From the NCBI GenBank assembly GCA_946811185.2, contig OX328109.1:3968001-4032000 (forward strand): 64,000 bases of DNA. Direction: 5' to 3'. Both the position numbers and the translations under genes were made by a program. The DNA comes from Hippopus hippopus. Its lineage: Eukaryota; Mollusca; Bivalvia; Cardiida; Cardiidae. The notes under the pieces were generated by a model. The model made no database searches. It saw nothing but the letters and a program-made list of their open reading frames with translations, and was not told where the DNA came from. Below are positions 1 through 12,200 of the stretch, piece after piece. The first letter of the stretch is position 1. Each line of letters opens with the position of its first letter.

Positions 1-34
1 CAACATTTTTGTTTCTGTTTATGGAATAGATAAA

Positions 35-110
35 AGTTAAACTAGTGTGTGGTTGTTAATATCTAGGTTTCTTGCCACAATGTCTAAATGAAAGTTGCTT
101 TCTAACTAAA
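35..110 (-). repeat. Degenerate tandem copy of exon 18
   Basis: Aligns to 135..210 with an offset of about 100 bp (shared AGGTTTCTTGC, GTGTGTG, TTAAACT). The donor is lost (CACACAC-TAGTTT in place of CACACACGTAAGTT). Probably non-coding. Confidence 0.55.
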
Positions 111-142
111 AATGAATAAAATCTTAAATCAATTTAACTTAC

Positions 143-210
143 GTGTGTGCTGCCTTCCGTAGATAGGTTTCTTGCGATGATGTCGATCTAACTGACGTTT
201 TGGTTTCTGT
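143..210 (-). CDS. Cadherin gene, exon 18 (basic cytoplasmic tail)
   Basis: 68 bp, phase 2 to 1. A strong acceptor (TTTGTTATATAG behind a long T/C tract) and donor CACAC|GTAAGT. Phase 2 entry fits exon 17. It encodes QKPKRQLDRHHRKKPIYG and RQHT, very basic as expected for a cytoplasmic tail. A degenerate copy lies downstream at about 35..110. The gene continues off the left edge. The call rests on splice sites, phase and composition only. Confidence 0.62.
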
Positions 211-3200
211 CTATATAACAAACAGGATTGAAAAAAGAAATTACAGTAAAACTTGTCCCAGCTGCTGGCTCTTTTAGCAAGTAACTTGCATTCATTCTTT
301 TCCAAACAAACGAAACATATAGACTTTTCCAAATTGTAAAAATTTTCAGATGAAAATATAAATGTGGCTCAAATTATGGAATAGGGTGGAAAACATGGTA
401 GAAGAGGAGTAACTACATCTTCCAAGTAATTGCTTCTTTTTCGAGAATGTTTCTGATGCTTGGGGAAAAAAAAATTGCGTTTCCTTCAGATATTCTTGTT
501 TAGATCTTAAAAGTTTCTGTTCTGTCTAAAATTAGCATATACTGTAACTGGGATGTTAACCCTTTACAATCTATCCTGAGCTTTAACAATCCTGAGAAGG
601 AAGGCATTTGAGAACATTGTGGAAAAATGAGAAAATACTGGTAATCACCAGTATCTTTTTTCCCCCACAATATTTTTCAAATACAAATCCTATCATTTGA
701 GCCACATTTAATTTGTGCATCTACAAATGCTCTCAAATGGATAAGTCTAAAACTGTGATATTTTGGTAAAGAGCTAAAGAAATTCTAAATGAGCCATGTT
801 CTGTGAAAAGGGGGCTAAATGCATCTGCAAAGAGTATCGACCCAGGTCAGCCTGCGCAGTCCATGCAGGCTGACCTGGGCCAATACTTTTTGCTATTGGT
901 CAATTTTCTGCATGTCAAAGGAACAGTGTACTTTATGATTCTGTTGGATGTCAAACAAAATAGATTTTAAGGATCCATGATTATGTGATAACTTGTTTGG
1001 TATCAAGCATCATGGAAATGCATTAAGCCCCCTTTTGCCAGAGCTTAGCTCAAAAATATTCTTTCTCCAACTTGGACTAAACCTGCCTCTTCTAATACCT
1101 TGCACAAAAATAAATAACTTTACCACATTATTGTTAGTTTTAACAACTTTGAGAAAGCTTTTGAAAACATCGTGGGAACAAGAAAGTTCTCACCGTTTCA
1201 GCCATATTTAATTTGTCATCTGCAAAAGGTCTTAATTTGGACATGTCTAGAATTTTGTCATTCGGTAAAGAGTTACAGAAATTCTCAAGACATTTGATCC
1301 CCACTATTGTATATCTGCCTACTCTAATATCTTACACTGAAAATAAGTAACTTTACAATACAGTTCTAAGTTTTAACGACCCTGAAAAAGAAAGCTTTCA
1401 AAAACATTGTGGAAAAAGGAGAAAATGCTGGTAACCAGCATTTTCTCATTTTCCCACAGTGTTTTCTATCCTTTCAAAGAAAGTTCCAACTATCTGGGTC
1501 AAATTTAATCTGTCGTCTGCAAACTGTTTTAATTTGGATGCATCTAAAATTTTGTTGTGCGGTAACAAGTTAGAAAATTATCGAATGACTGAAAATACTG
1601 TTACTCACTCAAAAGTAAAACAGGCCTTAATTTTGGCCTTCAGGCCACCGAAAAGTGGGGTTTTCTTTTCCTTGCAGCAGAAAATGATCATCAAAATGAC
1701 AACGAACACAAGTCCGAGAACCGTCAAACAGGCAGCGGCAAACCACAGGATGTTGCGAGTATCATCTGTTTCAATATTAACACAGTGAGATCTGAGTTAT
1801 CGTTGCACATATTTATATGGAATATTATGGTAAGGTAACTTTCCCAGTGCTCGTATTTGATTTGAGCAATGTGAGAAAATTTGATATTCCAAAGGTCAAA
1901 TGAGATGTCAAAACCAAGATCAAATACATGTACCTGGAAAGTTACCACAACATAATGTTCCTTTTATTATATACATGTACCTGCACCTGCAAACAAAAAA
2001 AAAATATTGCAGAAATTTCATTCGAAAACAGTAAACAAAATAAAAGAACTAATGGTTTGGGGGGTAGTAATCTCCTTTTTATTATTGGTGGGTGGGTATT
2101 TTTGTGCCTAACATTTTGATCAATCAAATTGCAAATCAATATGTACATATTCCATATGCATACATGAGATAGATGTACATGTATTTGATACTGTGTAGAT
2201 ACAGAATTTTTTCTGTAGTGTGTGATATATGGCTTGCAACACGTGAAAAGGGGCATTCAGGCATTTTGCGTAAAGTGTCGTATCGGATCAGCCTGCACAG
2301 TCCGCGCAGGCTAATCCGAGACGGCACTTTATGACTACATTAGATTTTGTGCTACAGTAGACTAGCGCAAAACAGAAAATTACAAAAAAACGGAAAAAAG
2401 CGTCATTTCGGATTAGCCTGTGTAGACTGCGCAGGCTGATCTGAAACGACACTTTACGCAAATCTCTGAATGCCCCTTTTCGCGTGTTGCAGGCCATATA
2501 ATACATGTGCAACGCATGTATTTGAGCAAAAAAATTTTACAGGTATATAATTTGAAGTATAGAAAAAATATTGGTAGACTATACAGAGGATATTTGTTTT
2601 TTACGGTGAAAGATCGAAATTTATTTCATTGAGTGAACATCATTGGTAATATTTTCATGAGTGGCGCAGCCACGAGTGAAAATATTACCGATGATGTTCA
2701 CGAGATGAAATAAATTTCGATCTTTCACCGAAAAAAACAAATATTCTATTTATTTCATGCTTTTAACCCTTCTAGAGGGAACTTAATCAAAATCCAGCAC
2801 AGTTCTTTTCGGTTATTCCCCCTGGCGTACCCCCTCCGAATAGCAACGCATTACAATATTATGTCAAGCACGAGAAATGTAAGGTAAATTACGTCATATT
2901 TCCATCTGGTTGTGAGGCACGCCCATTTTACCTAGGTAACTAGTGCGCTGGAACAACTGTTTCCGCCTTCAATTGAAGAGTTAGATTATAAAAATCGGTA
3001 TTTTCACTGGTCGTAACCATAAAATATCGAAAAATATTTCACGATATTTCTCGATAACCTACCGGAAAGCATAAAATAAAACCAGATACTCTAGCTGCTT
3101 TAACCTCACTGTACTTGTAGGTTTTGTATCCCCATACTGTGCAATGGTTTATTCTGGCTTCTAACCATCATTTTTCTCTTTCTCACAATGTTTTCTTTCC

Positions 3201-6200
3201 TTTGAAAGACAATCCCATCATTGGAGCACATCTAATTTGTTGTCTGTAAATGCTTTCAACACAGACAAGTTTTAAACAAGAGCACCGCATGCGGGTGCCA
3301 AAGCTCGACTGCAGTAGCTTTTAGAAAGAGATTGGTATTCACTGAGAACTCCAAGTCAAAAAAGGGGCATAAATGTGTCAAAAATATTTTAATGGTTACC
3401 TGTCCTTGTTTTAAGGTCTACGACCCCTAACGCTTCTAGTGTAACATAGAATAAAATTTCTTGTTAGTTGATAAATAAGGATTTATACTGATATAATACT
3501 TTTGCACATTTTTAACCGACCGGAAATTCCTTTGATGTCTATCTTGAAATTATTCTTTGATACTTTTGTTAGTTTCCTGAAAAGGGAGGTAATTATTATC
3601 TCCCGTTGTAATGAGAATATAGTGGTTTTAGATTTATAAATGATAATTCTAAGAAGGAAACAAGAGCGGCAAATTGTCGCAAGATACGCCCGTCCCACCA
3701 CCAGTTGTTGAGGGGGATAATTATCGTAAAAGGCAGGTAGAGGAAAAAAGTGAGCCGAATGAAGTGTGAGCACTAAGTATCTGGTATTTTCACTGGAAAA
3801 AAGTGAGCCGAATGAAGTGTGAGCACTAAGTATCCGGTATTTTGGAGTTTCATTACTGTATCGCCAGAAAAAGGAAGTAAATTTTTATGATGCATTAGAA
3901 ATAAGATGCTCAATTCTTGTTTTGTTGATGGATCAATTCTTTTCCTGTTATAAGTCAATGATTAAAGTTAAGCTAAACAGATTTCATGAAAATTTTGGAA
4001 TGATATTTGACAAGGCAGTGCGAACTGATGTCCGTAACTGTATAATATCATGTAAACGTTTTAAATTGTTTCCATTTATCTACATATCAACTTCCATTTA
4101 CATTAATATAAACTGTCATCTCTGCTGCGCCCATATACTATGTGTGCAAAGCAAGCTACATCTAACATCACAACAGTACTGTTGTACAGTTTGTAAAAAC
4201 ACTCCGATACCTACTTGTATAAAGTTTGACATCCACTGCAAACTTGCACTGCTACAAAACGTGCCTGGAATAAATCTTACTCAGAATTCTTAACAAAGAA
4301 AATAGTGAAATAATTAAAAAAACTACAAATAAGATGGTTAAGTTATGTGATTATTCTGACAAGAGTTCCATTTTGTACAAGCAAGAAATACTGTAAAAAT
4401 GAAGACCAAAGTGGAAATACTCAAAATCTGCGCTAGGTATAGTTATTGTTCTTGCTCACTGTACTCCGTAATATTGCAACAAACATGCATACCAAGTTTT
4501 GAAGCCATTCTGACTTGAGATGACAGTTATATTCCGGACAATCCATAAAATTAATGCTGTAAAAATGATGATCAAAGGGAAATAACTCAAGCACAAGAAT
4601 GAGTTACAGTTCTTGCGCACTGCACTTCCAAATATTGCAACAAATAGGCATACCATATTTCAAGTCATTCCTACTTAAGATGACAAAGTTATTCTCCGGA
4701 CAAGCAAGAAATGCTATAAAATGAAGATCACAATGGTAATAACTCAAAATCCACGCTAGGTAGAGTTATGTCTCTTGCGCACTGCACTCCGTAATTTTTC
4801 AAAAAACATGCATACCAAATTTGAAGATGTTCAGACTAGAGATGAAAAAGTTCTGCTCTGGACAAGCAAGAAATGCTGTAAAAATGAAGATCAAAGGGGG
4901 AAAAACTCAAAATTTGTGCTAGGAAGAGTTATGGTTCTTAAGCACTGCACTTAGTAATTTTTCCAACAATCATGCATACCAAATTTGAAGATGTTATGAC
5001 CAGAGATGACCAAGTTATACGCCGGACAAGCAGAAAATGCTGCAAAAATGACGATAAAAGGGAAATAACTCCAAGACAGCTCGAGGTAGAGTTATGGTTC
5101 TTGTGCACTGCACTCCGTATTATCGCAACAAACACAAATGCCAAGTTTCAAGTCAATTGGACTGGAGATGACAAAGTTATGCTCCGGACAAAAAACTGGA
5201 CACCGCCCGCCCGCCCGTACACCATGGGTGATCCCATAATACGTCCCGTCTTCGACAGGTGTATAAAAACAGAAAAGTGGCTCGGTTAAAGTAGTACATT
5301 AATACTCATTTTTAATCATAGCAAATTTTGTAGGCTAATATTATAGTGGAAATAGCTGTTTTCCTTTAGGGTTGTAGACCTTAAAGGTTCCCCTTTTGAC
5401 AGTTCATAAATAGGCTGAGTTTGAAGTATCTTCCGCAATGACAGAGATATTATAAAAAGTCAATTTTTTTGCGAGATACCGACAATCACAGGGTGATGAC
5501 AACACTTTAATGTTTTCTGCAAAAAACAGCCTAGCTAAAATTTATTTAGTAGAACATTTTAAAGTCACTAGTCTTATGTTTAAATTCTATTTGGTTCCTT
5601 TATTGTGCTTACTTTTATTTGCAACAATATTTAAGTCATATTACAGTAACCACTGCACTTGTCTATGCATTGCTGGAGTTTCTTTTATCAGTACTTTACA
5701 AAAGAATCTTTTTTCTTGTTAACCAGCATTTTCTCCTTTTTCCACAATGTTTTCTACTCTTTTAAAGAAATATATGCAACATTTATTTTGTCTTCTGCAA
5801 ATACTTTTAATTTGGGGCGGACTTTTTTGTTTGGTAAAGAGTTACCTATGTTGGCACTGTGAAATGAACCCTTTTACATGGACAAATTTTGGACTCTTCA
5901 AAACTGAAAGCATCTACAGACGACGAATTTGAAATGGTACAAAAGAACTGAATTTCTTTGACATGATTGAAACATAATCAAAAAAGGACAGGAAGCTGAT
6001 TGCCAGCATTTTCTCATTTTCCCACAGTGTTTTCCAAGCTGTCTTTGTCAGAGTCGTTAAAACATGTGAGTGTTTGGTAAAGGTTTAAAATATCTGAGCA
6101 TGATGTTTACCAAAAAAGTTGTAGTATCTATTGGACGTGTCTGCATCAGGTGTCGTTGTCTCGGTGATCGTCAAACTGACTGTTGCTGTAGCTGAATTAG

Positions 6201-9200
6201 TACCGTCTGTTGCAATCACATTTATAGCATAGGTTCCCGCTGAAAATATATGTTTACTCTTTACTACACAACAAAAGTACAGACTTGTCCAAATTCAAAG
6301 CATTTACAAGACAACAATTTAAATGTGACTTAAATAATAGAATTTGTCTTCGATATAATAGCAAACATAGCGGGAAAAGGAGAACCAGCATTTTCTCCTT
6401 TTCCAATAATGTCTTCGGAAGGCTTTTTTCTCAGGGTCGTTAAAACTCAGGATTGTGTAGTAAAGGTTAAAACAAAAATGTCACTTGCGGTAACGTAACT
6501 TTTTACCACACAATCCAACTACATTTATGAAAGTAGCTTTTGAAAACTTTGTATGAAAAGAGGAAAATGCTTGTAATCAGCATTGTATCCTTTTCCTACG
6601 ATACAGTTTTAACAACCCTCGAGAGGAAGACTTTTTAAAACATTGCGGAAAAAGGAGAAAATGCTTGTAACTACTTTTCCTACAATGTTTTCCACTCTTC
6701 CAAATACAGCTTCCAACTTTTGAGTCAATTTGTTTTGTCATCAGTAAATGCTTTGAATTTTGACAAGTCTAAAATTTTGTCTAATCCACTTGATATTCCT
6801 ACGGGAATGAATAATACACAATTTAGAAATAGTTACTCCGTTTCAGTATTTCGGCTTTTGCCTTTATCAAGAAATTTGACATGAAATTGATGCCTTCTAC
6901 ATTTTGTGACTATTACCATACCACCATTTTCAATTCATTTAAAAATGGTGGTATGGTAATAGTCACAAAATGTAGAAGGCATCAATTTCACGTCAAATTT
7001 CTTGATAAAGGCAAAAGCCGAAATATTGAAACAGAGTGAACATTTCTAAATTATGTAAAAGTTTGTCATTTGGTAAAGAGTTAACTCTTGACCAGACACC
7101 AATATTTTACACTCATCAAAATTGAAAGGATTTGCAGACGACAAATCCACTGTAGCATAAATGATAAAATTTGTTCTTGAAAGGGTATAAAGCAGAATTT
7201 GAAAAGGAAAAAATTCTGCTTAACAGCATTTTCTCCCTTGCCCACAATTTTTTTCATAAGGCTTTTTTCCTCAGCCTCGTTTACCTTTTCCAAAAGCAAA
7301 AAATATCTAGACTTCTCCAAAGCACTGAAAGATTTTGCAGCCAAGGAAATAAAAATGTGCATCACTCAAAAATTGAAATTTGATTTTGGAAGGATAGAAA
7401 ACATAGTGGGAAAAGGATAAAATGCTGATTACCACCATTTTCTTCCTTTTCCACAATGTTTTCAAACATCTTCTTCTTTGAGGTCGTTAAAACTCAGAAT
7501 TGTTTGATAGAGAATTAAACATTAGGCTAGCCCTTTACCACACAATCCATTTATTTTAGGACCCAAACAAACAATACTTTTGAAAAAAAATTGTTGGAAA
7601 AGAAGAACATTCTGGTATGACAAGAAAATGCCAGGTGCCCTTCCCTACATGGAATTCTACTATCCACTGGCTGCTTTCCCAAATAAGTATCATCAAAAGA
7701 AACTACCATTTAACCATTTACCACGCAATCCTCAGTTTTAACGACCCTGAGAAGAAGGCCTTTTGAAAACATTGTAGGAAAAGGAGAAAATGCTGGTAAC
7801 CAGCATTTTCTCCTTTTCCCACAATTTTTTCTAGACTATCCGATACAAATCCCATAATATGTGTCATATGTATGTTGCCGTCTGCAAGTGCATTCAATTT
7901 CGACCCATCTAAAATATTGTTGTTTGGGAAAGAGTTAAACAAACAAAAAGGTCTACACAGTAACCAGGTAACTACCAGCACCGTTTAACTCTTTACCAAA
8001 CACAAAAATTTTACGCTTGTCCTATATTGAAAGCATTTGCAGACCACAAATTTTAGGTGGTTAAAATGACAAAATCCGTCCTCGATAGGGCAGAAAAGAC
8101 TGGGGGAAAAGCAGAAAATGCTGGTTACCAGCATTTTTTTCTTTTCCCACAATATTTTCCAAAGTCTTTTCCATCAGGGTCGTTAAAACTTGGGATTGTC
8201 TCGTAACAGAAGCAAAGTTGTTTTTTTTCCCATATGAAAGTCTACTTTAACCCAGAACACATTGGTACACTGTCTTTGTCATAAAACTAATATAGTGATG
8301 TGTGGTGTTTTTGTTCCCGTTTTCAGAAGCATTTCAGATATAGTTTGTATATATATATATATACATGTACCAGTACTGTCGCAGCCAGGGCATTTATCTA
8401 GGCTTGAATTGAAATCAACATTGATCTATACTGGCCACGAAGGCAACAATAGTTGTAAAAAGTGCTTTAACCCTTTATGATACAATCCCCTGTTTTAAAG
8501 ACTGGTAGCCAACATTTTTTCCTTTTTCCACAATGTTTTCTACTTTTCCAAAAACAAATTTCAGTTTTCGAGTCACACTTATTTTGTCTTCTGCAAATTC
8601 TTACAATTGGGACAAGTCTTAAATTTTATGGTCTGGTATGGAGTTAGGGTTTTAGCACAATGTACCTTTATCTGCCACAGTAGAAAAGTCAGTTTTTATT
8701 TACATATGTCCGCACTGTACAAGAATTAATAAGTTGTTGTGATGATATAATTGAAATAACACCAGACAAACAAACAAAGAAAAAAAGAAATAAGTACGTG
8801 TCACTGTAGAAAAGTCAGTTTTAGCATACACATGACCACCTTGCACATGGATCGTGGCAGTGGAGAAGGAGCTAGGACTCAGGCTATAGTTTACTATCGT
8901 GTCACTCTCTCTGTCTGCATCACGGGCAACTGCCTGTACAAATAAAGAGAAATATCAAATAGCCACCGATATCTTATTGATCAACCGAAATGTCACCCAA
9001 GACACTATACTCAAGTTCAGACTGCAGTCCATTATCTTGTCAGTCTCCTCGCTTGTATTACCGGCACAACATGTGCAAAAATAATGGAATAAAAATGGAA
9101 AAGTACAACACTCTGCCCTTCTGTGTGGTCAGGTAATGTCAAATTGTGTGTGTAAGAGGGTGCACATTGGATGAGACCGAAGGTTGAATCCAATTTAAAC

Positions 9201-12200
9201 CTCTTCACACACCCATCTCTACCTGATCCTAACACACACAAATGTAGAATGTTGTAATGTTCCATTTATTACATAGCTTCCCTATATAACTGTCACAAAA
9301 TCACAAAATGATTTACCTAAATAACAAAAAAAAAAAGTCAGAGACACAAATTTTCTGGATCTAATGGAAACAGGCAAATGTGAATATGTAGAAGAATATA
9401 TAGAAACTGACACAAAGGAGCTGAAATTCTCTGATAGGGAAGAATAAATAGCTGAAAAAGGAGAAAATACTCGTAACCAGCATTTCCTCCTTTACCAACA
9501 GAGTTTTCAAATGCCTGCTTCTTCAGAGTTGTTAAAACATGGGATTGTTTGGTAAAGTGTTAAATACTTAAGTTCTGGTATTTCTTTGCTGACTGACTCC
9601 CTAATTGAAGCTGGACACAGGCAAGACATTTTTAGGGGGGGTTGTGCTTCCTTATTTCTCTATAGAAGCAACAGAAAATGTATTACCATTAACCCGTCAC
9701 CAAACAACCCTAAGTTCTAACGAAGAAGGCTTTTGAAAACATTGTGGGAAAAAGAGGAAATGCTGATAACTAGCATTTCCTCCTTTTCCCACAATGTTTT
9801 CTATTCTATCAAAGACAGATTCTGCAACTGCTTTCGATTTGGACAAATCTAAAACTCTGTCGTTTGATAAAGACTTACAAACCCTGCTGGAACAGAGAGT
9901 CATGAGAAAATATGGCAACTGTTCAATGAGCCAGCTGCTCATACAAGTGATCAGGGTCAATGTTTATAAACTATTTTCATGCTCAACTCAACTGAGCATG
10001 AAATTTCAAAGTTGTATAAATGTAATTTGATAAACCTTATGGGGCAGCTTCTTTACTTTAGAGCTTTTCTTTGTTTCTGCCAATTGAACCAATGTCTCCA
10101 TTTTAATTTTATTATACCCTCTTGAGGATAAATGTGACTTTAAAAATACATACTTACAGCTAGAGAGAAAAAAAAAACTCTGTGAAAACTTAAAAGTGTG
10201 CAGAATGGCTCAGCTGTGTAAACTTAGATAAATTAGCAATATATATGGTGTAAGGAATAAGAAAAAAACTCAAGGGATTTGTCCTTATTTAAAACTGGAA
10301 TCAACTGTGATTGCTTTGAAGGCCTCCAAAACATAAAATGCATTTTCGATCCATCGTAATCTGTGTAATTTTGCAGCCTTCAGGGGCAATATTTTGCATG
10401 AAGATACAGGAATTGTTATAGTATAGGTGTATCTATAAGTGTACTCCTAAAAATTCTCTTGCACTCCCAAACTTGTACCCCAGGGAGTACATGCACTCCC
10501 CAAAAAAGATGTGACTGGGAACACTGCCATCTTGAGGATAAATGAGACTTTATAGTTCCGACACAAACCCATTTGAGCATGGATTCAAGTTTTATAAGGA
10601 CAGCCTGCCCTAAACTACTTACTGATACTATATGATATCCCACAGGTGTGTCAGTTCCAAGTTGTACATTATATGTTGTACCCCCAGTAAACACAGGACT
10701 GTTGTCATTTACATAGCTAATTCGTATGAACAGAGTTGCTGTATCTGCAAGTTTGGACATGAAACACAAATTATAGTAAAACTTGTCATAGCTCCACCTC
10801 CATTAAGCAAGCAACCTGTATTTACCCTTTAGCTTGTGTTTTAACGGCCAAAAGGTAAAAGCATTTTAAAATATTGTTAGAAAAGGACAAAATGCTGGCA
10901 ACCAGCATTTTCTTCATTTCCCATAATATTTTCTACCCTTTCAAAGACCAATGTAATCATTTGAGCCAGATTTATTTTATCATCTACAAAGGCTTTCAGT
11001 TTGGGCAAGTCTAAAGTTTTGTGTCCATCACTGTCTTGTAATTACAGCATAAAAAAATTCATATGGAAGGTCAAGGTCACATGTCTGTATAAAGGTCATG
11101 GTCAAAGTGGTAAAGAAGCTATTTAGCATCTTATACATCACCATCCTGTTTATATACTACACAAAGAACTTCATGAAGAAGGTGCTACGGGGGTCAAAGT
11201 CAAATGTCTGTGTGAAGGTCAAGGTCACAGTTGAGAATGTTGACAGCATTGTTACTTACCATTATACCTGCCGCTATCTTCATAGGGAACTTCATCTGGA
11301 AGGTACCAGAGGTCAAGGTCATATGTCTGTGCAAAGGTCATGGTCATATAGGAGATTGTTGACAACATTGTTGTTTATCATTATACCTACTGCTATCAAC
11401 ACTGTAACTTACCATTATACCCACCGCTATCTTGTACATATACAGCACAGGGAACCTCATCTGGAAGGTACCCGGGGTCAAGGTCATATGTTTGTGCAAA
11501 GGTCACGGTCATATCTGCTGTTGTGAGAGTAAAGTAGGAGTTATATGTCCCACAGTTCATGGAGTAAGTGGCCGTGTCGCCAGCATCAGGGTCTATTGAG
11601 TTTATATAGGTGGAAACTGCTGCATTCTACAATATAGAGGATACATACATAGTGTTGTATATCAAAAATATCTAACAAGGTTGGTAGAATTGATAATTGT
11701 TGAGCCTTGGAGAGACAATTATTGATTTTTGCAACTGAGTTAGATATTTTTGATATATGACAACACTATATACATATTCTATTTATCTTTTAACGTCCAA
11801 TTTGTTGCTGTTTATTATTTTTAACAACGGAAACACGAATTTCAAATGAAATATGGATTAGCTGTAATGGTAACGTCACAAATGATGTGGACTACATCAT
11901 AAAATGTCACGTTTACCTGCAGAAAATTCATTCATGTTCTATAAATATCCATGACGTATCAAAAATTGTGCTATAAATATATGTGATATATCAAAAAAAA
12001 AAATGGCCTAGGTTAGTTGAAAGATAAAAAGATGACACCAGCTGGGGTAATTGCAAATCTGTACAAGACAACAAAATTTTCCAACTTGTCCATATAAGGT
12101 TTACGGCCCCTAACTCTATTATTAAAAGACGGAAGATTGGCTGAATAGCCTTTGTAGTATACTGGTCTATCCCTCAGATAGATGTAAATCTATAGCTTGT

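Larger units (their letters stand above)
3415..5380 (+). mobile_element. H-ended composite element (copy 1) inserted in F, TTAA TSD
   Basis: Inverted ends GGTCTACGACCCCTAAC (3415) and TTAGGGTTGTAGACC (5366..5380), with TTAA at 3411..3414 and 5381..5384. It splits an F element. The interior holds a 53-bp tandem duplication, an AACAAGAGCGGCAAATTGTC segment and the G tandem array. Confidence 0.82.

Noticed and set aside
7718..7981. A recurring peptide (ENIVGKGENAGYQHFLLFPQ) in many open frames across the window
   Set aside because: It is the translated hairpin of the A MITE, present in both orientations; not a gene family.
11098..11526. A 142-codon plus-strand frame
   Set aside because: It is antisense to exon 13 and its tandem copies; the minus strand gives cadherin sequence with valid splice sites.
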